DNA from: an uncultured Calothrix sp.
GTDB taxonomy: Bacteria; Cyanobacteriota; Cyanobacteriia; Cyanobacteriales; Nostocaceae
Length of the DNA: 34,349 nucleotides
Reading direction: 5' to 3'
Assembly: GCA_937973965.1 (NCBI GenBank)
Contig: CALJJQ010000063.1
Span: forward strand, 1 to 34,349
Shown: positions 1 through 8,824 of the stretch, piece after piece
Layout of the letters: the number at the start of each line of letters is the position of its first letter
Numbering within the stretch: position 1 is the first letter of the stretch
The notes under the pieces: generated by a model
What the model was told of the DNA's origin: nothing
Database searches by the model: none
What the model saw: only the letters and a program-made list of their open reading frames with translations
Program-made: the position numbers and the translations under genes

Positions 1-2
1 TG

Positions 3-374
3 TATGCGGATCAAACACGGGTGCGACAGGTATTATTGAATTTGTTGAGTAATGCAGCCAAATTTACCACCAACGGTCGAGTTAGTCTCAGTGTCAAAAT
101 TCAACCCGACAAAACCCAAGAATCAGCCAAGGAAATCATTACTTTTACTGTCACCGATACGGGGATTGGAATGACCTATCACCAACAACAATTACTATTC
201 CAACCTTTTACTCAAGGAGACGCTTCAACCACCAAGAAATACGGTGGAACGGGTTTAGGATTAGCAATTAGCCGTCACTTCTGCGAAATGATGGGTGGTG
301 ATATTGTCGTTAAAAGTCAACCCGGTGGTGGATCAACTTTTATTGTTAGTTTACCTTTAGTGGTGGAGGGGTGA
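3..374 (+). CDS. Sensor histidine kinase, C-terminal ATPase fragment (5' end outside window)
   Basis: This is the catalytic (HATPase_c) end of a two-component sensor kinase, which uses ATP to phosphorylate a His in an upstream dimerisation domain not present here. The frame is open to the window edge, so the start is missing; the GTG at 21 lies inside the N-box and is not a real start. Visible motifs in order are the N-box ([15 protein letters not shown]), the G1 box DTGIGM, an F-box FQPFTQGD, and the G2 box [11 protein letters not shown]. The hybrid-kinase style of these boxes (NAAKFT, FTQGD) is typical of cyanobacterial multi-domain kinases. The protein ends shortly after the last beta strand ([12 protein letters not shown]), so no receiver domain follows. 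Input signal and partner are unknown. Confidence 0.93.
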   Translation, partial: YADQTRVRQVLLNLLSNAAKFTTNGRVSLSVKIQPDKTQESAKEIITFTVTDTGIGMTYHQQQLLFQPFTQGDASTTKKYGGTGLGLAISRHFCEMMGGDIVVKSQPGGGSTFIVSLPLVVEG

Positions 375-378
375 AAGG

Positions 379-415
379 ATTTTAGATTTTGGATTTTGGA
401 TTTTGGATTTTGGAT
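379..415. repeat. Heptanucleotide short tandem repeat (TTTTGGA type)
   Basis: About four to five head-to-tail copies of a 7-mer (ATTTTGG phase) just after the histidine kinase stop. The reverse-complement form (TCCAAAA) recurs near 12880, 16865 and 29210. This matches the short tandemly repeated repetitive (STRR) sequences known from filamentous heterocystous cyanobacteria. Confidence 0.8.
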
Positions 416-514
416 TACCCATAAATCTCAATCGCAAATCCGAAATTGCTTGACTGGAATTAAAGTGGGGGGAAGTGTAGCTTACTAGTGCCACGCGGTG
501 TAAATACGCCTACC

Positions 515-606
515 TTTTCCCTCGCACCCATGCTCCGCGTGGGAGCAGAATCTACGAGGTTTTTCCCTCGCACCCATGCTCCGCGTGGGAGCAGAATCTA
601 CGAGGT
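515..606. repeat. Perfect 46-bp tandem duplication with internal hairpin
   Basis: Unit 1 is 515-560 and unit 2 is 561-606, identical over 46 bases and directly abutting. Each unit contains a hairpin TGCTCC-GCGTG-GGAGCA (6-bp stem, 5-nt loop). There is no open frame through it. Two copies with no spacer of constant length do not make a CRISPR array. Confidence 0.9.
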
Positions 607-879
607 TCCTACCTCATGAATGAAGGCAGTAATCCTCGCTGACTGAGTAACCACGCAGAGCATGGTCACCAGATAATCGAAAATACTAAATTGCTTACTA
701 CTCCCAATTCCCTATTCCCCACTCCCAAAAAACGAGCTTGTTAAGTATTAAAAGCGACTTTTCAAACAACCTCTTAGTCCTAACTTTATCAGCGCAGATC
801 AGATTTTGGTCTAAATGACTGACAACACCCATCAGAAATAGATAGATTATAGGTATTACCCTCCAGACAGGTAGTCAAG

Positions 880-2076
880 ATGCTGCAAACACAGGAAGTA
901 TTACAACATCGTTACCAACTGGAACGTCAACTTGGCGATAATGGAGTGCGACAAACTTGGTTAGCCAGGGATTTGCAAGCAACGGAAGCTGAACATGAAT
1001 TAGTGGTTGTGAAAATGTTGGCTTTTGGTGGTGCAGTTCAGTGGGATGATTTAAAGTTGTTTGAACGGGAAGCGCAAATCCTGAAGGCGATTGATCATCC
1101 TCGCATTCCTAATTATATTGACTATTTTTGTGTGGATGACCGCACTTTATGGTTTGGTTTGGTGGAGGAATATATTGCTGGGGAATCTTTTAAGGATTTG
1201 TTAAATCGTGGACAACGTTTTAGCGAAAAACAAGTACGAAAAATTGCCAAGGAAGTTTTACAAATTCTGATTCATTTACATGAGTTAAATCCAGTCGTTC
1301 TTCACCGCGATATTAAGCCAAGTAATTTAATTTATGGGGAAGATGAACATGTATATTTAGTCGATTTTGGCGCTGTTCAGGATAAGGCTGCAAGGGAAGG
1401 GGTGACATTTACAGTGGTGGGAACCTATGGTTATGCACCAATGGAACAATTTGGTGGAAAAGCGGTTCCAGCTTCCGATTTATATGCTTTGGGAACAACT
1501 CTGATTCATTTATTAACAGGAATATCTCCTGCGGATTTACCCCAGAAGGATTTACGTGTGCAATTTAGTGACCATGTGAATTTAAGTCCTGCTTTTATGA
1601 GTTGGTTACAAAGGATGGTTGAACCTGCACCAGAAAATCGATTTCAAACGGCTCAACAGGCTTATTATGCATTGCGACATGGATCAAAAAAACGGAGTGA
1701 TAATTCATCTTTAGCTGCCGTAACTAAAGAGAGATTTATTAATAATTCTGGCTGTGGAATTAGTAGTCAAGAAATGGTTCCCGAAGAAATTTTAGGTTGG
1801 AATTGGGGAGCATTTTTAATGCCGTGGCTTTGGTTATGGACAAATAATGTTTGGTTGGGATTATTGTGTTTTATTCCCAATGTTGGTTTTGTGATGACGA
1901 TTATTTTGGGGGTGAAAGGGAATGAATGGGCTTGGAAGTCCCGACGCTGGCGTAGCATTGAACACTTTAAACAACATCAAAGAGGTTGGGCGATCGCAGG
2001 AATTTTGCTGGGTGCGCCGTTGAGTTTTCTCTTGTGGTTAGTCACTTTTGCGGCTATTGTGGGAATATTTGTTTAG
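880..2076 (+). CDS. Serine/threonine protein kinase with C-terminal membrane domain
   Basis: A Hanks-type protein kinase that transfers ATP phosphate to Ser/Thr of unknown targets, probably anchored in a membrane. The kinase domain spans about residues 11-270: Lys45 in VVVK, the alpha-C Glu64, HRDIKPSN from 142, DFG at 162-164 and GTYGYAPMEQF from 181. The glycine loop is partly degenerate (LGDNGVRQTW). After a polar linker, residues about 300-398 form a hydrophobic tail with W-rich segments and the motif GVKGNEWAWK, a tail type I associate with cyanobacterial kinases of this class. The ATG at 880 gives the canonical start of the family (MLQ..VL..RYQL). A paralogue follows 76 bases downstream, so the two are probably cotranscribed after a tandem duplication. 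Substrate and signal are not visible. Confidence 0.93.
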   Translation: MLQTQEVLQHRYQLERQLGDNGVRQTWLARDLQATEAEHELVVVKMLAFGGAVQWDDLKLFEREAQILKAIDHPRIPNYIDYFCVDDRTLWFGLVEEYIAGESFKDLLNRGQRFSEKQVRKIAKEVLQILIHLHELNPVVLHRDIKPSNLIYGEDEHVYLVDFGAVQDKAAREGVTFTVVGTYGYAPMEQFGGKAVPASDLYALGTTLIHLLTGISPADLPQKDLRVQFSDHVNLSPAFMSWLQRMVEPAPENRFQTAQQAYYALRHGSKKRSDNSSLAAVTKERFINNSGCGISSQEMVPEEILGWNWGAFLMPWLWLWTNNVWLGLLCFIPNVGFVMTIILGVKGNEWAWKSRRWRSIEHFKQHQRGWAIAGILLGAPLSFLLWLVTFAAIVGIFV

Positions 2077-2152
2077 CTAGCATAGTTCTTGAGTATATTT
2101 TCTATTCGATATTGCTTGTAATATTTATTTTTGCTTACCTGGCAATTCTACC

Positions 2153-3556
2153 ATGCTACAACCCCAAAAAGTTTTACAAAATCGCTATCAATTAAAATCT
2201 TTACTCAGTAAAAATGCGGCTCGCCAAACTTGGTTAGCAACTGATTTCAAGCGAGTTGAAAATATTGAAAATGATGTTGACAATACTGATGCAAATAATC
2301 TTGAAAATAACCAAAATGCACAGGTTGTTGTCAAGTTATTGGCTTTTGGTGGAGATGTAGAGTGGGAAGATTTAAAGTTATTTGAACGGGAAGCTCATAT
2401 ACTAAAACAAATCCAATTGGAGCAAATTCCTCAATATATTGATTATTTTTCTCTGGATGATCGGGTATTATGGTTTGCGCTAGTGGAAGAATATATTCCT
2501 GGTCATTCTTTCAAAGAATTATTAGAAAATAGTCATCGCTTCACTGAAGCCCAAGTCAAACAAATTGCCATAGAAACTTTAAATATTTTGATTTATCTCC
2601 ATGAGTTAAATCCACCCATTCTCCACCGCGATATTAAACCTAGTAATTTAATTTGGGGTGAGGATGAACATGTTTATCTTGTGGATTTTGGTGCAGTCCA
2701 AGATAAAGCTGCTAAGGAAGGGGTAACTTTTACAGTTGTGGGAACCTACGGCTATGCACCCATTGAACAATTTGGTGGGAAGGCTGTTCCTGCTTCTGAT
2801 TTATATGCTTTAGGAACTACTTTAATCCACCTTTTGACGGGTATTTCTCCAGCAGATTTACCTATCCGGGATATGCGGATTCAATTTCAGGATAAAGTTA
2901 GTATTAGCTCAAATTTTGAATATTGGCTCGTAAAAATGACCGAACCTTCGGTGGAAAAGCGGTTTAAAACTGCTCGTCAAGCTCTCCAAAGTCTACAGGA
3001 AAATCGAGCTAGTCGTATATCTGGAAGAGTTGCTTTACCAATTTACAGTCGTATTATCGTCCAAAAAACTTCTGATATTTTAGCCATTAAAATCCCTAAT
3101 CCCAATTCATCTGGATTAGGAAATATAGGCTCTACCGTTTCCTTTTCGATACTTTGTTTCTTTGTATTTCTATTCATCCTCTTCTTTCTATCTGTATTCG
3201 GTTTATTAATTGGAACGGTTTTACTAGTCCTTACAATTATGTTGGGATACACAATGCTGTTATCATACTTTGGCTATCAACGAATTGTTTTAACAGCAGA
3301 ATTATTTGAAATTCAACTTTGGTTATTTAAGTGGTGTATTAGTCGTAAACAAGGTGAAAATGCTAGTATCCAAGACGTTTTCCAAAGTGTCATCCAAACG
3401 AATGCAAAAAATTCATTTCAAGTCAATAACCTGGAAGGTCAAGAAATGGTAACCATCCAAACCGACACGAATCGCTATTCCTTTGGTGTGGGATTAAGTG
3501 CAATGGAATGTCTCTGGGTTGCTCAAGAAATAAAAGACTGGGTGCGATCGCATTAA
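2153..3556 (+). CDS. Serine/threonine protein kinase, tandem paralogue, with membrane and PH-like tail
   Basis: Second kinase of the tandem pair; its kinase domain is clearly paralogous to the upstream one. Lys61 (VVVK), HRDIKPSN from 158, DFG at 178-180 and GTYGYAPIEQF are all kept, so catalysis is plausible. The glycine loop has no glycine at all (LLSKNAARQTW), and an Asn/Asp-rich insertion of about 20 residues (35-57) precedes the catalytic Lys. The C-terminal part differs fully from that of its neighbour: two long hydrophobic segments at about 325-375, then a soluble domain of about 90 residues (GYQRIVLTAELFEIQLWLF onward) that looks like a small beta-rich, PH-like domain; that last call is inference. 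The stop overlaps a HIP1 octamer region, and the MITE-like element begins 2 bases later. Confidence 0.92.
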   Translation: MLQPQKVLQNRYQLKSLLSKNAARQTWLATDFKRVENIENDVDNTDANNLENNQNAQVVVKLLAFGGDVEWEDLKLFEREAHILKQIQLEQIPQYIDYFSLDDRVLWFALVEEYIPGHSFKELLENSHRFTEAQVKQIAIETLNILIYLHELNPPILHRDIKPSNLIWGEDEHVYLVDFGAVQDKAAKEGVTFTVVGTYGYAPIEQFGGKAVPASDLYALGTTLIHLLTGISPADLPIRDMRIQFQDKVSISSNFEYWLVKMTEPSVEKRFKTARQALQSLQENRASRISGRVALPIYSRIIVQKTSDILAIKIPNPNSSGLGNIGSTVSFSILCFFVFLFILFFLSVFGLLIGTVLLVLTIMLGYTMLLSYFGYQRIVLTAELFEIQLWLFKWCISRKQGENASIQDVFQSVIQTNAKNSFQVNNLEGQEMVTIQTDTNRYSFGVGLSAMECLWVAQEIKDWVRSH

Positions 3557-3557
3557 C

Positions 3558-3882
3558 TAGGGTCTGCTGTAAAAGTCTTTTCGTGAGGGTAGGGGTAGGG
3601 AATAGGGAATAGTTTTAAGCCAAAAATTCCTCTTTGTTATTGGTTACTAAAAATTACAGCGTTGCATTGTTGCGGGATGATAATCCAATTTGCATAGGCT
3701 GAAACTTTTGTTGAATCAAGAAAAATTTCTGCACGTAGATTAAAATCATCCCTTGATTATGCAACGCCAAAATTACGGATCCAAGGTTTTTGCTCTGTAT
3801 GCCTATTGTTTGCACTGGTTGCGACTAAGATACCCTCCAAAGCGTACATGATAAGACTTTTAGCGTTTTTCAGCAAACCCTA
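3558..3882. mobile_element. MITE-like element, copy 1 (325 bp, TA-flanked)
   Basis: The ends are inverted copies: the left end TAGGGTCTGCTGTAAAAGTC (3558-3577) matches the reverse complement of the right end at 3855-3882 (TAGGGTTTGCTGAAAAA, then AAAAGTC after an 8-nt insertion). TA sits at both outer ends, the target preference of IS630/Tc1-mariner transposases. No transposase frame is inside, so it would be non-autonomous. A second, diverged copy with similar end and internal sequence lies at 26759-27027. The family call is inference from ends and target site only. Confidence 0.6.
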
Positions 3883-3917
3883 ATCATACCCTGGGTCAAA
3901 CGGACGAAAACACGATG

Positions 3918-3954
3918 AAAAAAGCAGCCTAACAAACACTTCTTGTTAGACTGC
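3918..3954 (-). terminator. Rho-independent terminator of ssrA
   Basis: On the minus strand a 12-bp stem (one G-U pair) formed by 3943-3954 and 3924-3935, with a short loop, is followed by six T residues (3918-3923 read in reverse). It lies 17 bases beyond the tmRNA 3' end and is the clearest terminator in this half of the window. Confidence 0.88.
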
Positions 3955-3970
3955 TGTAAATTCTTTTCAA

Positions 3971-4355
3971 TGGAGCTTATGGGAGTCGAACCCATGTCCT
4001 TAATGGGTAATTACCCCCGCATCATTCACAGGTTTAGCCTTTCTCATCCTCAAGGCGGGAAGCGTTCATTGTCCCGAGCGCTAGGATGCTCTGGTAAGGT
4101 CTTAGTTAGAAAGTCCACCAGAGGGAACTAACTAACGCATCCGTTGGGGGTTGCCTCTAATGCTTAACGGAGTCACACTAGAAGCTCTCGAACCTGTAAG
4201 AGGTAATTAGGCAGCTACTAGAGCTTGCTTACGAGAAAAAGCAACGATGTTGTTTGCATCTATATTTAAGCGAGCCTTTATTTCCGAGAGTTGACTCCCT
4301 CTCGACCTGCATCAACGGGCAGCTTTCGCCATCAAGTCGAAACCAGTAAAGCCCC
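3971..4355 (-). ncRNA. ssrA: Transfer-messenger RNA (tmRNA)
   Basis: tmRNA rescues stalled ribosomes: it is charged with Ala and then templates a degradation tag. The 5' end GGGGCTT (4355 downward) pairs with the 3' AAGCTCC next to 3971, forming the acceptor stem. The T-arm sequence GGTTCGACTCCC and the 5' segment GGTTTCGAC are both present. CCA is not encoded. The tag frame runs from 4257 to 4207 and reads ANNIVAFSRKQALVAA followed by TAA, ending in the expected hydrophobic ALVAA. About 385 nt, one-piece, normal for cyanobacteria of this group. It stands alone, with its own terminator at 3918-3954, downstream of and in the same direction as the atp operon. Confidence 0.97.
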
Positions 4356-4446
4356 GTGCTTGTATTTTTATTGTAGTACAAAATTGGGAAACTGACAAAT
4401 TAATTGGGAGTCGGGGGTTGGGAGTTGTAAGCAACAAACTATTACC

Positions 4447-4473
4447 ACTCACTATTCCCTATTCCCTATTCCC
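4447..4473. repeat. Heptanucleotide tandem repeat (TATTCCC type)
   Basis: Three consecutive copies of a TATTCCC/ATTCCCT 7-mer sit directly at the 3' end of the gamma subunit gene. Related single or double copies occur near 708, 3598, 16690, 16800 and 30720. No hairpin terminator is visible between the atp operon end and ssrA. Confidence 0.75.
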
Positions 4474-5420
4474 TAATTCAGTGCTTCCGCACCACCGACC
4501 ACCTCCAGAATTTCCTGGGTAATAGCTGCTTGTCGTGCTTTGTTATACCCAATGGTCAAGGTGGAAATTAACTGGGCAGCGTTATCGCTGGCGTTGCTCA
4601 TGGCAGTCATCCGGGCAGCTAACTCACTAGCTGCGGCTTCTTGCAATGCCCGTAGTAGCTGATTACTCAGATACAAAGGCAACAATGAATTCAAGATTTG
4701 TACTGGGTCTTGTTCAAAAATCATATCGCGAGGTAATGCTCGCACTTCCGTTGTCACTTTTTCCCGTGTGACCTCGAATTGTCCGCCTCGAGTTGTTAAC
4801 CGGAATATCTCATCGTCGGCAGCTTCTAAACCTTGAGGGTCTAAAGGTAACAGGGTTTGGACAACGGGACGGGAACTAACTAGGGAGACAAATTTTGTAT
4901 AGATTAATTCGATTTTGTCTACACTTTCGGATAAAAATAGGGATAGTAACTCGTCGGCAATATCGGACGCTTCCTTGGCTGTGGGAATTTGCTCTAGGCC
5001 AGAGAAAGTAGCATCAATGGGATAGTCACGTCGTTGGAAATACTGAGTGGCTTTGCGACCAACGATGACAAATTTATAGTTTATACCCTCGGCTTTCAAC
5101 TCCTTAGCCCGGTTTTCAGCCCGTTTAATCACGTTAGAATTATAACCACCACACAAACCGCGATCGCCAGATACAACTAAAATTCCCACGGTTTTGATGG
5201 CACGTTGACGCAACAGTGGTAAATCAGCTTCTTCAAACCGTAGACGATTTTGCAGACCGTATAAAACCTGGGCTAAACGGTCTGCGAAGGGACGGGTGGA
5301 AAGAACTTGCTCTTGAGCGCGACGCACCCGTGCTGCGGCCACAAGTCGCATCGCTTCGGTGATTTTTTTCGTATTTTTGACCGATTGAATCCGGTCACGA
5401 ATTGCCTTTAAATTCGCCAT
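4473..5420 (-). CDS. atpG: F1 ATP synthase gamma subunit
   Basis: The gamma subunit is the rotating central shaft of F1; its coiled-coil N- and C-terminal helices turn inside the alpha3beta3 ring and couple proton flow to ATP synthesis at the thylakoid membrane. The N-terminus ([20 protein letters not shown]) and the C-terminus ([19 protein letters not shown]) are the classical signatures. At 315 aa it is the long photosynthetic form, which carries a segment of about 30-40 residues around 195-230 that non-photosynthetic bacteria lack and that is linked to control of ATP hydrolysis in the dark. It is the last gene of the atp operon, 86 bases after atpA, with a 10-bp inverted repeat in the gap. 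Also called atpC in the older cyanobacterial literature. Confidence 0.98.
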   Translation of the reverse strand: MANLKAIRDRIQSVKNTKKITEAMRLVAAARVRRAQEQVLSTRPFADRLAQVLYGLQNRLRFEEADLPLLRQRAIKTVGILVVSGDRGLCGGYNSNVIKRAENRAKELKAEGINYKFVIVGRKATQYFQRRDYPIDATFSGLEQIPTAKEASDIADELLSLFLSESVDKIELIYTKFVSLVSSRPVVQTLLPLDPQGLEAADDEIFRLTTRGGQFEVTREKVTTEVRALPRDMIFEQDPVQILNSLLPLYLSNQLLRALQEAAASELAARMTAMSNASDNAAQLISTLTIGYNKARQAAITQEILEVVGGAEALN

Positions 5421-5454
5421 ATCCTCATTACCTGTGATTCAGTTATCTGCTATC

Positions 5455-5490
5455 AGTTAACAGTTAACCGTTGACTGGTGACTGTTAACT
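5455..5490. repeat. Inverted repeat between atpA and the gamma gene
   Basis: AGTTAACAGT (5455-5464) and ACTGTTAACT (5481-5490) are perfect 10-base inverted copies around a 16-nt loop. They are nested in a larger GATTCAGTTA/TAACTGAATC symmetry. The 7-mer CAGTTAA recurs inside, so the hairpin may have grown from an STRR. No T-run follows on the minus strand, so it is unlikely to be a simple terminator. Confidence 0.75.
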
Positions 5491-5506
5491 GAATCTTTGC
5501 TCATGA

Positions 5507-7021
5507 TTAGGCCATGAAGGTTTTTTTGTATTCTTCAATACCTTCTTTCAAGGCTGCTTCCTCCGCATCCCCCATCACTTTTGAGGTTTGCACAGCTTGA
5601 GCGTAAGCAGGTTTGCTATTTTTCAGATACTCCCGTAAACCTTGGGTAAAGGGTAATACTTTATCTACAGGGATATCATCTAAGTAACCGTTAATCCCTG
5701 CATACAGAATTGCGACCTGTTCTGCTACGGATAGGGGTGAATTTTGGGGCTGTTTGAGTAGTTCCCGCAGTCGAGTTCCCCGTGCTAACTGGTCTTGGGT
5801 GGCTTTATCCAGGTCAGAGGCAAACTGGGCAAAGGCTTGCAGGTCGTCAAACTGAGCTAGTTCCAGTTTGATTTTCCCTGCCACTTTTTTCATGGCCTTG
5901 GTTTGAGCGGCTGAACCCACACGGGATACGGAAATACCAGGGTTCACTGCTGGACGTACACCGGCGTTAAACAGGTCGGAGGACAGGAATATCTGACCGT
6001 CGGTAATGGAAATAACATTCGTGGGAATATAGGCAGATACGTCACCTGCTTGGGTTTCGATAATTGGTAGGGCAGTCATACTGCCACCACCTAATTCATC
6101 ACTAAGTTTAGCTGCCCGTTCCAAGAGACGGGAATGGATGTAAAATACATCACCAGGGTATGCTTCCCGACCAGGGGGACGACGTAACAATAGGGACATT
6201 TGGCGATAGGCTGCCGCTTGTTTGGAGAGGTCGTCATAAATCACCAGGGTAGCTTTACCCTTGTACATAAAGTACTCAGCTAAGGCTGCACCAGCGTAGG
6301 GAGCCAAGAATTGCAGGGGTGCAGGGTCAGATGCGTTGGCAGCTACCACAATGGTGTAGTCCATCGCTCCCTTATCTTGCAGGGTTTGGATCACATTGGC
6401 AACGGTGGAAGCTTTTTGACCGACGGCCACGTACACACAGATTACGTCTTCTTCTTTTTGGTTAATAATTGTGTCAATGGCGATCGCGGTTTTACCTGTT
6501 TGTCTGTCACCAATAATCAACTCTCGTTGTCCCCGACCGATGGGAATCATCGAGTCAATTGCTGTAATCCCAGTTTGCAGGGGTTCGTGGACAGAACGAC
6601 GAGCGATAATCCCTGGAGCCATTGATTCAATCAATCGGCTTTCGGTGGTTTTAATTTCGCCCTTACCGTCGATGGGACGACCGAGTGCATCTACCACCCG
6701 ACCAATCATCGCTTCACCCACGGGAACTTGAGCAATCCGTCCGGTAGCCGTGACGGTACTTCCTTCTTGGATTTCCCGTCCTTCACCCATTAATACCGCA
6801 CCGACGTTATCTTCTTCCAAGTTTAAAGCGATACCAACTGTACCATCTTCAAACTCTAACAGTTCCCCAGCCATGGCCTTTTCTAAACCATATACACGGG
6901 CTACACCGTCACCAACTTGCAGCACGGTTCCCACATTAGCAACTTTGACTCCTTGGTCATATTGCTCGATTTGCTGCTGAATAATGCTACTAATTTCGTC
7001 TGGTCTGATGGAAATACTCAT
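5507..7021 (-). CDS. atpA: F1 ATP synthase alpha subunit
   Basis: Alpha is the regulatory nucleotide-binding subunit of the alpha3beta3 hexamer; with beta, encoded elsewhere in cyanobacteria, it forms the catalytic interfaces. The Walker A loop GDRQTGKT is at about residues 171-178, and the conserved segments [16 protein letters not shown]-like, [19 protein letters not shown] and the signature [17 protein letters not shown] are all present. At 504 aa it has the usual length. The ATG at 7021 gives the standard N-terminus [14 protein letters not shown]. It sits 92 bases after atpH within the operon. No unusual features are seen. Confidence 0.99.
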   Translation of the reverse strand: MSISIRPDEISSIIQQQIEQYDQGVKVANVGTVLQVGDGVARVYGLEKAMAGELLEFEDGTVGIALNLEEDNVGAVLMGEGREIQEGSTVTATGRIAQVPVGEAMIGRVVDALGRPIDGKGEIKTTESRLIESMAPGIIARRSVHEPLQTGITAIDSMIPIGRGQRELIIGDRQTGKTAIAIDTIINQKEEDVICVYVAVGQKASTVANVIQTLQDKGAMDYTIVVAANASDPAPLQFLAPYAGAALAEYFMYKGKATLVIYDDLSKQAAAYRQMSLLLRRPPGREAYPGDVFYIHSRLLERAAKLSDELGGGSMTALPIIETQAGDVSAYIPTNVISITDGQIFLSSDLFNAGVRPAVNPGISVSRVGSAAQTKAMKKVAGKIKLELAQFDDLQAFAQFASDLDKATQDQLARGTRLRELLKQPQNSPLSVAEQVAILYAGINGYLDDIPVDKVLPFTQGLREYLKNSKPAYAQAVQTSKVMGDAEEAALKEGIEEYKKTFMA

Positions 7022-7113
7022 GTTTGCTTTTCAAAATTGAGGGAATTAAACGGAAAATTTGAGGGAATACCCAAAAATAAATTATCCAGTTGCGATGGAG
7101 TTCACTGTTGACA

Positions 7114-7668
7114 TTAGGAACCGCTTAAACGCAAAGACAAGCGTCGCAATTGACCGCGTAAACTCGCATCCACCACCTGGGAACCAACTTTGATGATGAC
7201 CCCACCAATTAAGTCTCTGTCTATTTTCTGACTCAGTTCAACTTCACGAGCATTGGTCATGGCAATTACTTTTTCCTTCACGGCTTGCTGTTGCGCATCC
7301 GAAAGGGGTACTGCTGAAGTCACTTCTGCCAAAACCGTTTGATTTAATTCCCGCAGTAAGGCCAAATATTGCTGACACACTGCCGACAATACATAAATCC
7401 GCTTCCGATCCACCAACAACATGAGGAAATTACGGAACAAGGGGTTGGTATCATCGCCTAAAATGCGATTAATCACCGCCTTTTTCCCCTCCCCAGGGAT
7501 GAAAGGATTTTCTAAAAAAGTCCGTAGTTGTTCGCTTTCCTCTAATAACCCAACTAAACCCCGTGCATCATTACCAAATGCCTCCGTCAGATTATGTGAT
7601 TGGGCTACGGACATTAATGCTTCAGCATAGGGTGCAGCAATTTCTTCGGTGGCGATCGCACTTTTCAT
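7114..7668 (-). CDS. atpH: F1 ATP synthase delta subunit
   Basis: Delta is part of the peripheral stalk: it joins the top of F1 to the b/b' helices and resists rotation. The N-terminal helical bundle (YAEALMSVA, residues about 14-22) and the C-terminal signature (LIGGVIIKVGSQVVDASLRGQL) identify it. Start choice: a GTG at 7671 overlaps the atpF stop by one base, and an ATG follows at once at 7668. A strong AGGAGG on the minus strand (7676-7681 complement) lies 9 bases from the ATG and 6 from the GTG; I chose the ATG because homologues begin MKS. Length 184 aa, normal. The tight spacing shows translational coupling with atpF. Confidence 0.97.
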   Translation of the reverse strand: MKSAIATEEIAAPYAEALMSVAQSHNLTEAFGNDARGLVGLLEESEQLRTFLENPFIPGEGKKAVINRILGDDTNPLFRNFLMLLVDRKRIYVLSAVCQQYLALLRELNQTVLAEVTSAVPLSDAQQQAVKEKVIAMTNAREVELSQKIDRDLIGGVIIKVGSQVVDASLRGQLRRLSLRLSGS

Positions 7669-7670
7669 CA

Positions 7671-8213
7671 CTACCGTCCTCCTAATAACGCAATGCTGCT
7701 GTCAATCAGTTTTTGTTGAGTCTCATCCGACACTCCTGATTGCAATTCTGCTTCTACCTTTGCTAAGGCTTTCGCCACAACTTGCGATCGCACGTAGGCG
7801 ATCGCCTTTTCTTGTTCCGTATTCAAATCAGCCGCAGCCACATCCTTCATCCGTTGTACATCCACCGCCGCTTTTGCCAAAATCGCTTCCCTCGCATCTT
7901 TGGCAATGTCCTCGGCTGCACGCAGAATCCTTTGTGCTTCCTGCTCTGATTCCTTCACACTTTTTTGCGCTTCTGCTAACTTTGCAGTCGCTTCTGCTAA
8001 ACGTTGTTCAGCTTCTTTTATTGTTGCTTCAATATTTGCTCGGCGTTCGTTTAAGGTGTTAGCCAAGAACTTTCTTCCAAAAACCACCAATACCCCAACT
8101 AGAATCGCCAGGTTGATGACGTTAGTTTCCAGAATATCTAAGTTGAGACCAAAACCCCCCTCTTCCTGGGATGCGATCGCCTCTGTTGCCAAAAATAACA
8201 AAGTGCCCATCAT
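7671..8213 (-). CDS. atpF: FO ATP synthase subunit b
   Basis: Subunit b is the membrane-anchored half of the peripheral stalk and pairs with b'. One transmembrane helix ([18 protein letters not shown], residues about 33-50) is followed by a long charged helix rich in Glu, Ala, Lys and Arg that forms the coiled coil, as expected for the family. At 180 aa it is typical of cyanobacteria. It begins ATG-ATG at 8213 or 8210. It follows atpF2 after a 179-base gap and overlaps or abuts atpH. HIP1 octamers occur at 7784, 7798 and 8173 within the gene. Confidence 0.98.
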   Translation of the reverse strand: MMGTLLFLATEAIASQEEGGFGLNLDILETNVINLAILVGVLVVFGRKFLANTLNERRANIEATIKEAEQRLAEATAKLAEAQKSVKESEQEAQRILRAAEDIAKDAREAILAKAAVDVQRMKDVAAADLNTEQEKAIAYVRSQVVAKALAKVEAELQSGVSDETQQKLIDSSIALLGGR

Positions 8214-8392
8214 ACCTATCTATAACTGCGCTATTTCACTGCTAACCTAGGTTAAATTCTCAATTTATCGAGAACAAAAGTGTTATTTTTTACACTTTAT
8301 ACGGGGATGATGCGATCGCATTCACCCGCTTTGCGCGTAGGCTTGACCGGACCTATGGGGTGATATTAATTTATCGCTTTATCTAGACCGCT

Positions 8393-8824
8393 CTATCTAG
8401 CATAATTGGCTCCCAATAGTTTCCCTAAAATCTGCTGACTCAGGGAATCTACCTGTTGCTCTAACGAACTTAAAGCTGCTTGCTTTTGGCGTTCGATTTC
8501 ACTAGCTGCCTGTTCCCGTTGCATTTGCGCTTCTCTTTGTGCTTCCGCAACCCTTTGGGCATAAATTTTCTGTGCTTCAGCCTCAGCTTCGGCAATTAAA
8601 GCTTGGGATTTTTTCCGAGCATCCGCCAATTGCATCTCATAATCCTTAATCAAACGTTCTGCTTGATCCAAACGAGTACGAGCATCTAACTTATTGGTCC
8701 GGATGTAGTTATCGCGATCGTCCAATGCTTTGGTTAGGGGCTTATAGAAAATTGCATTCAATAAAACCGCTAACAGCAAGAACTGCAACGCCATAAAGGG
8801 TAAAGTTGCATCAAAATCAAACAT
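8393..8824 (-). CDS. atpF2: FO ATP synthase subunit b' (b-prime)
   Basis: A diverged duplicate of subunit b, found in photosynthetic organisms, where the peripheral stalk is a b/b' heterodimer. One N-terminal transmembrane helix ([21 protein letters not shown] region, residues about 7-28) precedes a long Ala/Glu/Arg/Gln helix (about 35-135). At 143 aa it is normal. In cyanobacterial literature this gene is often called atpG, a symbol used here for gamma instead. It is separated from atpE by about 200 bases that contain a large inverted repeat, an unusually wide gap inside this operon. Confidence 0.97.
   Translation of the reverse strand: MFDFDATLPFMALQFLLLAVLLNAIFYKPLTKALDDRDNYIRTNKLDARTRLDQAERLIKDYEMQLADARKKSQALIAEAEAEAQKIYAQRVAEAQREAQMQREQAASEIERQKQAALSSLEQQVDSLSQQILGKLLGANYAR

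Larger units (their letters stand above)
375..879. other. Gene-free stretch with tandem repeats
   Basis: No credible gene lies between the histidine kinase and the first Ser/Thr kinase. The stretch holds a heptamer run (TTTTGGA type, about 379-415), a perfect 46-bp tandem duplication (515-606), and AT-rich sequence before the kinase start. The promoter of the kinase pair should lie in the last 100-200 bases, but I cannot point to a convincing -35/-10 pair. Confidence 0.6.

Noticed and set aside
515-606. Possible CRISPR array
   Set aside because: Only two abutting identical units without spacers.
3971-4030. tRNA-like T-arm and acceptor sequence
   Set aside because: It is the 3' half of tmRNA; the matching 5' acceptor half and a tag frame are at 4207-4355, so there is no separate tRNA.
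3943-4131. 62-codon plus-strand open frame
   Set aside because: It lies over the 3' half of tmRNA on the opposite strand and has no protein-like features.
6311-8250. Several plus-strand open frames of 64-137 codons opposite the atp genes
   Set aside because: They are antisense shadows of atpA, atpH and atpF, which have full family signatures.
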